Origin: Undaria pinnatifida
Taxonomy: Eukaryota > Sar > Phaeophyceae > Laminariales > Alariaceae
Assembly: GCA_012845835.1 (NCBI GenBank)
Contig: JABAKD010000009.1
Coordinates: 10,965,785 to 11,029,784, forward strand
DNA length: 64,000 bases
Direction of reading: 5' to 3'
Below are positions 12,965-25,029 of the stretch, one piece after another. Every line of letters begins with the position of its first letter. The stretch's first letter is position 1. The position numbers were made by a program, and so were the translations under genes. Below the pieces are notes generated by a model. It was not told the origin of the DNA. It was given only the letters and a program-made list of their open reading frames with translations, and did no database searches.

Positions 12965-13400
12965 TCGCACCTATACCCGAGTATTTCGTCGACGGGTATA
13001 CCTATACCCGGGCAAGTGTTGGGGCGACGTACCTATCGTACCTACAACTTGAGTAAGGTATCGAGATCCGTACCTAACGTACCTAACACTTAGGTAAGGG
13101 TCCCTAATGTACCTAAAGTTTAGGTAAGGTATTGAGGTCGTCCCCAGGCTCCTACCTAAACCCGGGTATTTCTTCGACCGGGATACCTTTACCCGGGTAA
13201 GTATTTGAGGGGCGTACCTATCGTACCTAGAACTTAGGTAAGGTATCGTGGTCCGCACCTAACGTATCTAACACTTGAGTGAGGTATCGAGGCGCGTGCC
13301 TAACGTACCTAAGCGTCGGGTACGAGTACGTACCCGGGTATTTTACCCTTGTATACCTAAGTACGTATGTACCTTACCTAACATACCCTTGCAATTTTTT
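12965..13400. repeat. GTACCT minisatellite array, right block
   Basis: Same ~45-50 bp degenerate units as the left block, in the same orientation, including the longer 'cgacgggtatacctatacccgg' variant present in both. The pair brackets the small minus-strand frame at 12,494-12,754. Confidence 0.8.
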
Positions 13401-13528
13401 CACCTACCCTGTACTGCAGCATATCGTAGTTAATTAATTGCGCGATGTTTTGGCTGGTGGGGCGGCGGCATCAGGATTGGCCGGCGGATGGTCGCGAAGC
13501 TATGCTATGCCGTGCTGTGATGTACTTT

Positions 13529-13720
13529 GCTGGGCTGGGCTGGGCTGGGCTGGGCTGGGCTGGGCTGGGCTGGGCTGGGCTGGGCTGGGCTGGGCTGGGC
13601 TGCGCTGCGCTGCGCTGGGCTGGGCTGCGCTGCGCCACGTCTGTGCTGTGCTGTCCTGTCCTGTCCTGTCCTGTCCTGTCCTGTCCTGTCCTGTCCTGTC
13701 TTGTCCTGTCCTGTCCTGTG
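13529..13720. repeat. (TGGGC)n followed by (TGTCC)n pentanucleotide arrays
   Basis: About 13,529-13,602 is an almost perfect (GGGCT)n array, passing through GCGCT variants into an almost perfect (CTGTC)n array at about 13,650-13,718. A 5-bp unit leaves all six frames open or nearly open, which explains several long overlapping frames here; none is taken as coding. Confidence 0.9.
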
Positions 13721-14023
13721 CTGCTGTGCCGTGCCGTGCCGTGGAACCACTCTCCAACCACCCCTGTTTGCGATCGTGCGCTGTTTTATTTTTTGGCGAT
13801 TAAACCTATTTTTGATACAACCGCACCCATTTTTGGTGGGAGAGAAAGTGCTTCGATTGTAGCGAAAGAGATCGTAAACACTGTCGGGAAGACGAATCTA
13901 TTAATACCAATGTGTTACGCTGTGCTCTTGCTGTTGTAGTGCTGTGCCGGGACTAATAATAATAGTGTGTTACGCTGCTGCCGTCCCTGCTCCTACTGAT
14001 ACTGGGTGTTCACGTGTGCACAG

Positions 14024-17000
14024 GACCAGATCAACAGTCGCGTTGACCTTGTGATGCGCATGGCCGACGAAAAGTGGCGATTGGCCGGCCACGCCTACGA
14101 CAGGCTGGACGTGAACATTCGACGTCTCGACGCGGACCTCGGCCGTATGGAGGTGCGTGCGTGTGTGCCTGCGCGTGGACGCGAACGGCTAGATGGGGGG
14201 GGGGCGGGCGGGAGGGACCTTGAATGTCGCGACGGTGCCATTGCGCAAGTTGCCTGTGTGGCGCCGGTACCGCACCGCTTGCACCGCCATCCCGCCGACC
14301 CCTGCCCGCCCCGCCCTCCGCATGGTGACCTTGACGTTCACCTTTACCGTTACGTTGACCATGGCCATGGCCTGGACTGTAACTTCATTGACCCTGACCT
14401 TGATTTTTATTTGACCTTGGCTTTAACCTTGACCTTAACCTCAACTATATTAGTCCTTAACTTCAAAGTTGACCTTGAAGTTGACCTTGACTGTGACGTT
14501 GACCTTTTTATACTTGGCCTGGACTTTGAACTTAACCGTAACTTGACCGTGACCTTGACCGTAACGTTGGCTTCGACGTTGACTTTGACCTTGACCGTGG
14601 CCTTAACTTTGACTTTGATCTTGCATTTAACCTTGGCCTTGACCGTGTCCTTGACGTTGACCTTGACCTTGAGCCCTCTGGCTTGCTCGCACCTGTCCCT
14701 CTTCTGATCGACGGACGGAAAAACCGACAGACTGACCTTCGACGACAAGGGCTACTGCCTCCCCGAGAAGTCCCGGCCACCCCGTCGCGCAAACGCCAAC
14801 GAGTTGGAACGGAAAAAAGCGACGAACCCGACTCGGACTGGTTGGGTCTCGCGGAGCGGGTGAGTAGTGCGAAATGGAGCTTCCGCTCAGCCTCCACTAG
14901 CGTTGTTAGGGGAGGAGTGCAACGGTGGCGGGAGGCTTTTTGTAGGGGAGGGCGGGGCGGGGCTGCGTTTTTGTTACGGCGATTTTTTTTTTTTTCGGGG
15001 ACTTGTTGTTGGAGTGTTTGTTTTGGGCGGCTTGAATGGAGGCCTGCGTGGACCAAGGAGGGCTGATGAGCATGTCACATGCTTGTGTGTCTCATGCTGT
15101 GCGGTGTGTCGTGTCCCACGGGAAGGAAGGTGCTATGATATTTTTCTTGTCGCGTGAGCAGTCCTCGCAGTCTGTGTGCGCTTTAGATGGGAATATCCCC
15201 TGGGAGTGCGTTTACTTTGGTTGGGCGCACGAGTATCGGTGGCGATGGTGAGTGGGACTCGGAGCGTGATCTGTCATAGTTTGTCCTTTGCGGTGCTCGA
15301 TCGAGCTACCGTCTTGAGCTCTCCGTCATACTTCACGAAGCCCCAACGCCCACCCCGTTGTTGCTTGTTGGCGTTGCCGTTGCTGGTGTTTTTTATTGTT
15401 GATGTTGGTGTGGCTATTGGTGGTGGTGCCAGGGATGTTGCTGGTGGTGTTGGTGTGGGTTGGTGTGGGTGTTGGCGTTGTTGGTGGTGTTGGTGTTAAA
15501 GGTGGTGGTTTGGTTCCTGCCGTTGTCTTATGACTTTTGCTGGTGGTGGTGGTGGTGGTGGTGGTGGTGGTGGTGGTGGTAGTGGTGGTAGTGGTAGTGG
15601 TGGTGGTGATGTGGTGTTGGCGTTAATGTTGGTGCTGTTGTCCGCGTTATTGTTGAGGATGTTTCTGATGTGCTAGGGTACCTCCGCTCGTACGATATTG
15701 CCTCTTGCCTGGCCATCGGCAGGACGACCTTCCGGTGGACCCGAACGAGCCTGTGTACTGCATCTGCATGCAGGTCTCGTATGGAGAGATGGTGGGGTGC
15801 GACAATCCCTCCTGTGACAACGGTAAGTCACAATGCATGCGGACACTCGCGAAAGTGTCGGCCGTTGTTGGCGATGCTTGTGTCGGTCATGTTGGCGTTG
15901 GCGTTGGTGTTGATGTTTTGCTGCTGCTGCAGTCATTGTTGTTGTCCTCCCACTAACTCTTCGCCGTAGTCTCTTAACGTAGTCCATGTTCACAGGACAG
16001 GCTCCGACAATTCTCAATGGGAATAATAACGAATGTATACCTGGTATAGACCAATACAGGAACTAGAGTCCCATCATACAAAGTGAAAAAAACACCAAGC
16101 GGCGACGAAAACATCCAGAGTCGGGATGGAGGCTGCCAATGAGACGCAATATGTGGGTGCGGGGGAGCACTTGTTTTCTTCCTCTTCTTATTGTTCCTCT
16201 TTTTTTTGCTCTTCTCGGTATTTTTCTTTTTTTTCTTCCTTCTCAATTGACGCCACCTTGAGGAGTTACTATAGCTGTGTGGACTATCACCCGTTTTGTC
16301 GAAGCTGGGCTAAGCCGTATACACCACTGACTGACTGCGCGCGCTCTCAACGCTAAAGCTATGTCCGCGCGTTCGGCCACGCACCTACATGTCGTGGTAG
16401 ACACTGTATTGGTGCTGTTCTCACTCTTTGCTCTTCGTCACGATATATGGACCGTTTTGGGACCCAGGTATAATAACAACTCCCAACAAATGGGCGGTGG
16501 AGTCTTACACCAGTCTAGGAAGAACGCTCAGCAGTGCAAGTATCGGCATGCTACGAGCGTGCCTTACATGCCATTTGCGCTGCAGTTCGGAATCGCCTTC
16601 CGCTCTAGCGTGGCGTCCTGGGCTCTGCGCGTTGGCCGATGCTGTGATTGTCGTATGGTATGATTTCGTCATTTTTCCCCTCTGGAGTCCCAAAGAGATG
16701 GGTAGATTATGGTATGTGGTCACAAGACAGGCTCCAGTAGTTCTGGAGGGCAAACATATATGTTGTTGTTGTCACATTAACTCGCATAATCAAGTCCGTG
16801 GCCACAGGACAGGCTCCAGCCACTCTGGAGCTGAGGAATACCCCAGGGAAAACACAAGCAAATCAAAGGTGGTACACACATATATCACAGCTGACGCAGT
16901 TCATGCCTCCACCAGAAACATATAAAAGTGAAATCGGGAGTCAGCCTACGATGTGCCAGGTCCATACTGGTGCATAAGTCTCACTTCTCGCGCCTGGAAA

Positions 17001-20000
17001 AACCGACTATACCGCTTGCCACTCAAGAAAGACTACCACGTATATATTGCACGTCGTACCTATCACTACGCATACGCGCAACAGACGCAAGTCAATTGGA
17101 AAAAAGAAACAAAGAAAGGAGAAGAAGATAAAGGAAAGGGAAGAAAAGACAAGAAAGCGAAAAAAGAAGAAAGAAAACGAAAAAGGAAAGGAAAGAAAAC
17201 ACTAGAAAAGCAAGGAAAGGAAAAGAGAAAAAAACGTCATATTAGCAGACCCTAGGAACTGAGTAAAGACGGCATTGGGCTCATAGAGGGTATCAAGGGC
17301 ATCATCAATGGCACTGGGGAAAGAACGTAACATGGCGAAGTCAGGGCGGTCTTACGCTATATTGTGACGGCCATTGGAAGGCCCACAAATGTCAAGACGA
17401 TGATGGCCAGACACAGACTTCAGTCTCTTGGGCGTGACGTCCCCCCCCCCCCGCTCCCCCCTTCCCCCCTCCCCCCATCTGTGCAGCCTTTCGCCACCCT
17501 TCGAATTTCATTCCAAAGACAGACATATCCTCCTTCAGATGAGCCAACCAGTCCTTCTCTTGCCCCCCTGAGTAGCCGTTACCCCCAAAAAGCTCCCCAA
17601 ACATCACCCTCTGTGGCAGACGCTCCTCCCCCATACGTGCTACGAATCCCGCAAACAATATCCTCCGTTTGCGCACTATCGCCTTTATGCTCTCGGAAGC
17701 TGTCTTGGCAAGCACGTCGGCGTACGATAGGGTGTGGTCGTCGCGCTTTCGTTTCCGCCGTCCGAGGCGTCGGAGGAGCATGGAGTAGTGAACCCGTCGT
17801 AGCCTGTCATAGTCAGGCTTGTTCGGGCTCCACGCCATGCAAACTTAGAGTAGTGCCTCGACCACCTCAGCTTTCAGCAACCGCACCTTCAACCGTAAGC
17901 ACACACCCGGGCGACCATAGATTTCCATCTTGTACCGCTGGAAGCACACCCGGGCCCTCTGAAGATGCCGAGTTAGTTCAATGCTAAGGTCTCTGTCAGC
18001 GGTGATAGCCCCGCCCAGGTATACAAACTCGATTGTTTGTATACCTGGCCGGCTGCATTGATGAACGACACCTTCCATCCGCCTTTGGTTTGCAAGCACA
18101 TGGTCTCTGTTTTCGCCTCGGAGACCGCAAGCCCGAACGATGAGCAAGTAGTCACGATCACCGTCATCATCCTCTCCAGCCTTTCTGATGATCGCGATAC
18201 GATGCCCGCATCGTCCGCGTACAGCATATCCCACAATCCCTGCACCTCCTCCCCCTCCTTCCCCCTCCGCCCGTCGACTTTGCCTGTGCGTGAAGTGCCC
18301 TTCTTCTCGCCTTCCTCCTTTCGTTGGAGCTGCACCATGTCGTCCGTGATGGCTGCATCAACGAGGAAGCGTTTCTCGGCCACACGCAATACCGCCGTGA
18401 AAAACATGTTGAACAGATGTGGCGCGAGCACGCATCCTTGCCTGAGACCTTGCCCCACGTCGAACTTATCCGAGCACTCTCCATCATCCAACCGCACGCA
18501 TGCTTGCATGCCGTCGTGGAATTGGTGGATGACGGCGAGCATTCTCAGTGGCACGCCAAAACGAGCAAGGACATCCCACAGAAGGGTTCGGTCGACGGAG
18601 TCATATGCTTTGATGAGGTCGATAAATCACAAGTACCAAGGGGTGTCCTTCTTCCGCGCCAGTTCCTGCAGTCGTCGTACGACGAACATCATGTCAACCG
18701 TCGAGCGTCGGGGTCTGAACCCACACTGTTCCTCTGGCAGAATGTTCTCGCATTCGCAACAGTCACTCAGGCGACCCGCGATGACTTTGAGGAGTACTTT
18801 GCCGGCGTGAGCCACGAGGGAGTTGCCACGATAATTGCCATATTCAGTCCGATCTTTCTTCTTGTGAAGCACCTTAATCGTTGCATCTTTCCATTGTTGC
18901 GGCACGCCACCTCCCCTCTACACAGCGACGATGATATTGTGGAACTTTCCAAGAGTGTTCAATTCTCGCTCGTCGGCCAAAACCTTCAAGAGCTCGGCCG
19001 GGAGACCATCAAGCCCTACCGCCTTGCGCTTCGCCAACGCACGGATCGCCTCCTCTACTTTGTACCTAGACAGAACATCGTCCAGTGGTCTGCACGGGGG
19101 CCACTGCTTAAGCTCATCCACAATGCCCGGGTCAAGGGTCTGCGACTTGGTGTTTAGCAGTTTATAAAACCACATCACCCACCGCTTGCGGATGAGGGCA
19201 TTATCCCGCAGCAATCGACCCTCCTCGTCTTTGATGTACTGCGAGTTAAACGTCCTCTTCCCTTCCACATCCATCCCCTCGAGGTGTTTGTAGAAGCCAA
19301 ATTGATTACCTTCTCGGATAGCCCTTCAAGTCGGCTAACGTAATCTTCGAAGAACCTCTGTACAGCTTCCGCCCGCGTGCGTTTCAGCTGTTTGGTGGTC
19401 GCCTTCAAGGCTCGCCGTAGCCCACGATCGTTTGGAGCAGAACGGACCCGTTTCCTCGCGTCTTCCCTATCCTGCCATCGTGCATTCAACTCCGCTTTCG
19501 TCTCCTCGGTCGCACACCAGCTCCTCGGTACTTGTTTGCGCCGAATAGGGGGCGCAGTGTCGGCCGCATTCGACAGTAGCGTCTCGGTCAGTAATGAAGT
19601 CATGTGATAACGCTTCAGGCGTTAGTACCGGATATCGGAGAGGCAAGCTTGGCTGCTCTGGCGTTTTGGAAATTCATCCGGAGATGCGGGTCCGCCATAA
19701 ATCTTGGTAGATCAATAGCTCGCCGGTTTTTGATGACTATCTGGACGATTTGGTGCGATGCGGCCCAAAAAGCGAATATTTCCGGTTACGAGGTTGTGGT
19801 CCGACTCAGCGTTCTCCCTGGGTGGGGTCCGCACAGTGACATTACGTACCAATCGTCTGTCCACTTGCCGTGTCAGTATTAGTCAAGCCTGTACTGAGCC
19901 TTTCCTCGGTTAGGACTCTGAAACGTGTACGATATACCACGAGCAGGTGTAGCATAGTACGTGTTGAGGAGGGCGAGTTTGTTATCAGTTGCGTGAATCA

Positions 20001-21603
20001 ATTGTCGTTCAGCTCGTCACGTCCGTATGCACCCGATACCTTGCTGTCGGTCCACCCGATCCCTCTCATGCCTGTACGAGCATTTGCGTCCATCAGGACA
20101 GGGAGGTGGTCCCTGCTGGGTACCCCCTTGACCACCTCGTCAAGTGAACTCCAAAAGTAATCCTTCTCGCTGGTGCTCTTGTCGAGAGTGGAAGCATAGC
20201 CTACAGTGAAAGACACCGTTAGATTTCCCTTTGAGTTGGATGCGAACCTTCATCAATCTAGCACTGATGCACTCAACCGCGACGTCGCCCTTATCCATCC
20301 CTGCCACGATAGACTCTAACAGCTAAGATCATGCCAACTTCTTATGCAGTCGGACCGGTGAGTCGAGAAGAACCCTTTTCCCGACTGCACTTAGTTTCGA
20401 CTGGATTCTCCTGGGCCTCCTACTTTGTCGTCGGTGGAGTCGATTTTTATAGTTTTTGTGCTCTTTCTGGAGGCGGTTGGTGTGAGGGAGTACTGTTTAT
20501 GGCAGATGGAAGTGGGTTGGAAGCCCGTCGCTTCGTGCGTTCTCCGCGAGCAACGCGTGCTTCACGCGCGACGAACCCTCGCCCAAGCGGGTTGGTGGGG
20601 TTGGACTTGGCCGACAGCCGCCAAAGCTAATTCGATATCGCGCGCTGCTGCCATCGTATGATGCACGCTGCTGTCGGGCGGAGCTATGAAGGTGCCACGC
20701 TGACTTGCAGCGAGAAGCAGCAGCAGTGATAGCAGTCAAGCCAGCGTCGGCGTTGTTGTATGATACCATGCGCTACCTGGTATGAGTTTGTGGGCGTGTG
20801 TATTGTTGTGGTGCGATGAGCGATGCGACGGATTCAAAAACGTTTCGACTGAGCATTCCGACTCACATGCAGTCGAATCGACGAGTTTTTCGGCTGGATG
20901 TTCCAGTCGAATTGCTTAGTCGAAGAAGTTTGAGACGGTAAAGCTCTTTTCCGACTGTGTAAGAAGCCCGATGTGGTCTTCAGTCGAAAAGGGCCCTTTT
21001 CGACTGACGGATCCGATTGTGTAAGAATTGGCGCCAGGAAACAAAGAAAATGAATAACCTCCACAATTCTAGGCTAGTCGACGAGAGAAAAAATAGCTGA
21101 ATTCTTCTCGCGATAAAGATGAAGGCGCGTATCGTAGTGGGGAGGGGGGAGAGAAGAGCCTGCTTAGTAACCCCGGACTTGGATTATGCCTAGGTAGGGA
21201 GAAGGATGAATAAAAAGTGCGAAGATAGTATAGATGAGATTATAAAACTAGATAAAATACAAACTGAGGGAAAACACCTCCTTATGTTAGCTCGTCGCCA
21301 TTTTTGTCTGTGGTCACAAACCAGGCTTCGATATTTCTGGAGTGGAAAGAAATGAGTAAACCCGAAGGAAACGTGTCGGGCCGTGGCCCGTGAAAGTTGC
21401 TGAACTGTACCTCCCTTTCTCCCTTGTGCTCGTTTCGTCCGCCCTTCCGCCTGCCTTTAGGTGAATGGTTTCACTTCGGCTGCGTTAATCTTACCAAGAG
21501 ACCTCCCGGCCGGTGGGTCTGTCCTGGTTGCACGGCGCAGCGCAAGCAGTCAAGACGGGGCGGGAGCGCGGGGGGCGCTAAGGTGGACTCCGTGACGTGG
21601 TGA
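14024..21603 (+). CDS. ING-family PHD-finger protein, C-terminal exons
   Basis: ING proteins are subunits of histone acetyltransferase or deacetylase complexes that read H3K4me3. Four exons are seen: 14,024-14,152, 14,731-14,859, 15,723-15,822 and 21,461-21,603 (stop TGA). Phases agree (0, 0, 1). Exon a encodes the end of the ING N-terminal coiled-coil ([21 protein letters not shown]). Exon b is a basic/acidic linker. Exons c and d encode a C4HC3 PHD finger with the ING signature [12 protein letters not shown] and, after the intron, EWFHFGCV...CPGC; the aromatic/Met residues that bind trimethyl-lysine are kept. A short basic tail follows. The first exon(s), with the start codon, were not found; they may lie upstream, in unrecognised small exons or outside the window. 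The exon b acceptor is the least certain. The 5.6-kb intron inside the PHD finger holds a LINE relic. Family confidence is high. Confidence 0.85.
14328..14690. repeat. Degenerate (TTGACC)n hexanucleotide tract in the ING intron
   Basis: About 360 bp of imperfect ttgacc units (gaccttgacc, gacgttgacc, gaccttgaac), with strong strand asymmetry. It opens a long Leu/Thr/Asp-rich frame that follows on from the ING exon, but a consensus-like donor (gtgcgt) precedes it and the composition is purely repetitive, so it is intron. Confidence 0.85.
15400..15660. repeat. GGT/GTT-rich microsatellite in the ING intron
   Basis: A perfect (GGT)n core at about 15,541-15,580 is surrounded by degenerate TGGTGT/TGTTGG units. 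It lies directly upstream of the PHD exon acceptor region. Confidence 0.8.
16700..17130 (+). mobile_element. SINE-like dispersed repeat, full-length copy
   Basis: After a TTG-rich lead the element reads tcacattaactcgcataatc...caggacaggctccagNcactctggagctgagg, then 'cacagctgacgcagttcatgcctcc' and 'cctacgatgtgccaggtcc', ending near the AG-rich tract at ~17,100. The same order of blocks is found at 50,740-51,130 (nearly identical) and 26,505-26,720 (partial), and the head alone at about 320, 11,205, 15,965, 21,290 and 26,310. It is short and non-coding. I see no clear Pol III A/B box, so 'SINE-like' describes behaviour only. Confidence 0.6.
17260..20330 (-). mobile_element. Degenerate non-LTR retrotransposon (LINE), antisense in the ING intron
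   Basis: Reading right to left: an endonuclease-type (EEP) domain with [12 protein letters not shown] and the SYTF...LD region (about 20,300-19,860); a linker (19,603-19,175); then a reverse transcriptase with [44 protein letters not shown] and the catalytic YADDA (about 19,270-18,200), and a C-terminal part to about 17,392. At least four frame changes and several in-frame stops (for example just after the EEP region at ~19,880) show that it is dead. No target-site duplication or tail was defined, so both ends are approximate. It resembles long-established EEP+RVT LINEs; the clade was not determined. Confidence 0.85.
20331..21030. repeat. Cluster of CAGTCGAA/TTCGACTG motifs
   Basis: The motif cgactg or cagtcg(aa) occurs more than ten times in both orientations at 20,340-20,405 and 20,845-21,015, with a less repetitive segment between. 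Inverted, clustered short motifs at two ends of a ~700-bp unit resemble the subterminal repeats of a small DNA transposon, but no terminal repeat was fixed. Confidence 0.4.
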
Positions 21604-24600
21604 ACGAGCACCGTTTATATCCAATACGTTTGGAAAATTGAGGAAATGCATAATTGGAAAATTAAAAGTTGGACAATAAAAAAACTGGAAAATTGAGAAA
21701 TTAATAAATTGGAGAGACGGAAGCAAGGAAGGAAAATGCGTACACCGACTTAAATCCCCTTCGCGCGTAAACGCTGGGGGAGGTACGTTACCGGGGGCAA
21801 GGTTGGGGGGGGGCGTGTTGTGTTGTCGGCAGAGCGAAAAGGAGCCCACGTGCGCATGCAGCCGGCATTGGTGTGGAGTGGCGTGATGTGATGAGGCGTG
21901 GTATAGCGGTGGTGATGTGGACACTACCGAATAGTTTTGCTGCGAGACGGATAGGCCTCGTACTGCAGCACTAGTGCTTTACCTGGTATGATACTTGGAA
22001 GCACAGGATAGTCGTCTTTTGGGCGGATGAAGGTGGGTTTTTGTGCATACTGACAGTTATATATGTGTGAACGTACGTGCGTGTTGTTGGGTGCACAAAA
22101 GTGTTGTTTTTCCTGTCTTCTCGGCGTCGACGTTAATTATCGTGTGTGTGCATGCGTGCGTTTTTTTTTTCTTGTTACCGCTACGGTGGCTTCAGGTCGA
22201 CCGTTTTTTTTTTTTTTTGCTTTCTTGCTCGCCTTAACCCCTTTGTAGACCTGCACCCGCATTTTTGGCGACAAACCACGTGAAAATAGTGTGGGATGGT
22301 TTTTGCGGTGGTCAAAGTGTTAAACCTGAAGAAGAAAAAGGCACCACACGGGAAGGCTATGATACGTACTGGTACGTACGTAAGGGCGCGTTGGGCTCGG
22401 AAAGCGTGTCGGTGGCTGATTTTGCCTTGCATGGGAGGTTCGTCTCACACGCTTTGAACTGCGTGCACCCTCTTTTTTTGTATGCAAATTACTTGGAATT
22501 TGTGTGTGGTAATGCCTGCTGTGTTTTCTTGAAGGGTTCGTAGTGGTTTGTTTTGCGCCGCGTTGGTGTGTTTGCCGGTCGGCTGGCAGCGGCACCGTGA
22601 TTGTGTTTTTTTTTGCGTCGTAAGCATGGACGATGTCACCAGCAAGCGGCCGACGGACGAGCGCTTTGCGAGGCGGGGCCGACGAGTCGAATCGGAGGTA
22701 TAATACGCAAGCGCAATTTCAGCAGTGTGTAGCTGCTGTCGATGTTTGGCGTACGCTGCTGTTGTGTCATGTATTTTCTGTTCTTGTAGGCAGTCTTGGT
22801 GTGGTCTTGTTGTAGACAATCTTGCTGTTGTGAATCGGAAGTGTACCAAGCAGGGGTGCCCGGCGATGCAGTTCGAGCGTTGTTCTGCGCGCTGGTGTGA
22901 AGGGAACTGAACGTTGGATTCAACCAATGTGCGAACTCGACGTCGTATAGCGCGCGGCAGAGTAATTGAAGTCTGTGAAGCTTTTGTTCTGCGCGCTGGT
23001 GTGAAGGGAACTGAACGTTGGATTCAACCAATGTGCGAACTCGACGTCGTATAGCGCGCGGCAGAGTAATTGAAGTCTGTGAAGCTTTTTTTGCTCTTGA
23101 AGAAGGTGGGCGGGGGGGGAGGGGGCGGCGGCGGCGGAGCTTGCATTGCGACAGGTGGATGGCGTACCGCCTCGGGCGCCGTACGGGTGTCGCGAGGTTT
23201 TTCAGCCTCGAGTGTGGCAAGGTGTGGATGCACGGATGGGGGATGTCCGTATGTTCGACCACTCGGCAATAATAGAAGTCCTAAAAGCCGTATGATACGA
23301 TACGAGGCCTGTTGCGCCGTGTTGGTGTCTGTCTTCAAGCCGACGACCAACCTCGTGTGTTTCTTGTTCGCAGTGAAGGACGGCACTTGTTTTTCGACGC
23401 CTCATTTAGCGCAGTCCGCGCAGTGCAGTGCCACGCGGTGCGGAACCCGCTTCATGTTTTTAGTGGAAATGGCTCTAGCACCACAACCCAGGGGCATGGA
23501 AGCAACCCCCCATTCTCGGCCGGGAAAAAGTAATCATGTTGCGGGAGGATATATCCAGCTGCGTCGATAGTTTGTAAAATCAACTACAAGGTACGTCAGC
23601 TGTGAGTTCGAAAAATTGAGCGGTCGATACTCCTGTTGCTCACTAAAAAAAACTCAACTTCAACTTGCTACAGTAAAACATTCACGTGGTTGTGCCCTAG
23701 AGCAAACATGCCGCCGCACGGAACGCAACGCGAGCTAGTGCAGAAGGCATTCCAGCCGACCACAATAAAGGCCAAGGTCAAAGCTCTCAGTTCTCTCACC
23801 CAAAGAGGAGGAAATTGCAGGAAATTTCCCATGTGTCTCGGCCAGGCACACCAGACACCATATACTCCATTCTAAGGAAATCCAAAGTGAACGCGGCGTG
23901 CCTCCAGCTTGTGCACAAACGATCGACAAGGCCAAATCTACAAAAAAAAAAACCTACCTACGTGTAAACACGCATGAGGTGAGTGGTCACGGCCAATGAA
24001 GCTAACGTACACCATCTATTACCAAGCCGATTGCCAGACAAGGAGAAAACGAAGTCCCAAGCAAAGCACAATAAACCCCTGCCATCACATAATGCCATCA
24101 CTGCCGCTAATGTTGATATATCGTAGAGCCGTGCCCCGTGTGTAGTTAGACGCGAATGACTATGCACACCCATGTTTTATCCAAAAACAAACGTCCAACG
24201 AAAAGCGAAAAACTCCAGCATGCACGGGTACAGCGTGTCCCTCCATCCCCTCTCTACCCTGTCGCCACGCGCTCGAAGCCTGCGCCCACTGCTGCACATA
24301 TCTCTCGCGACCAGTTGCTATCCGTAAAGATAATTCTGAGGCGTGGCAAGCGCCAGCTCAAAGCACACAGTCAAACATCCAACCAACCGACGGGCACACC
24401 AGGAAGAAAAACCGCTGAGCACTGCACCCACGCTTTCGGGATCAAACTACTCGGAATTAGTATGGGATATTTTAGAGTAGAATCAGGATCAAGGGGGAAA
24501 AAACTGCACTTTCATCAGGGCGGTCACGAAACCTAGCGTCTCTCTCGCTCGTTTACAGTGAAACTCAATCGCGCGCCTATTTCGCAGTGCCGGACGCAGC

Positions 24601-25029
24601 GTATCCAATCGCATTGTCTACACAACTCAGGCGATTCGATATCACACCAATGGTTTCAGCCCCCTGCGCAGGGGTATTTCTATGCACAAAACAATGCCGT
24701 TCCCATTAAAGAAGAGACAAAACTAGAAAAAAAAACATGCATACCGGACAGAAGAACAACCAAGCGTTTTACGAGAGTACGTGCTTTCCATTCTCTTCGT
24801 CGGGAGGTGCTACTTGCCTATGCCTTCCCTCCCCCATCTGCTAGGAAAACCTCCCCCATCTGCTAGCAAAAAAACACAACACAGCGAAACAAACAAAACA
24901 CCAACTAATAACAAAACCAATCACAATCGCAATAGAAACAACTCGAGAGGTTTTGTCCTCCGCTACATTATTGCAAATGAAAATAAACACCAATAATATA
25001 CCTGGTAGTATATAATATACTGCCAAGTA
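21604..25029. other. Intergenic; no gene firmly recognised
   Basis: A SINE-like head lies at about 21,285-21,355 (inside the ING intron end) and a TIR-terminus relic (acgtcagctgtgagttcg) at about 23,590. One weak candidate first exon is 22,626-22,697: an ATG, 24 codons rich in Arg/Glu, then GTATAA as a possible donor; a possible acceptor at ~23,370 (ttgttcgcag) precedes two open frames, but the phases do not join cleanly. I do not call it a gene. Other frames here look like chance. Confidence 0.35.
22881..23088. repeat. 104-bp perfect or near-perfect tandem duplication
   Basis: The segment starting tgttctgcgcgctggtgtga at 22,881 is repeated at 22,985, through 'gtctgtgaagctttt'. The identity implies a very recent event or a collapsed/expanded assembly. 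Confidence 0.9.

Noticed and set aside
11705-13400. CRISPR-like array
   Set aside because: Units are degenerate and self-similar throughout, without unique spacers of constant length, and the DNA is eukaryotic.
13438-13939. Several overlapping 80-160-codon frames on both strands
   Set aside because: They are read from (TGGGC)n and (TGTCC)n pentanucleotide arrays, which keep every frame open; the products are pure repeats.
14153-14707. Extension of the ING exon through the TTGACC tract as coding
   Set aside because: A good donor (gtgcgt) ends the exon at 14,152 and the following frame is low-complexity repeat; the next exon joins in phase 0.
18037-19157. Long plus-strand frames of 257-277 codons
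   Set aside because: They are antisense shadows of the minus-strand reverse-transcriptase region, which has clear RT motifs.
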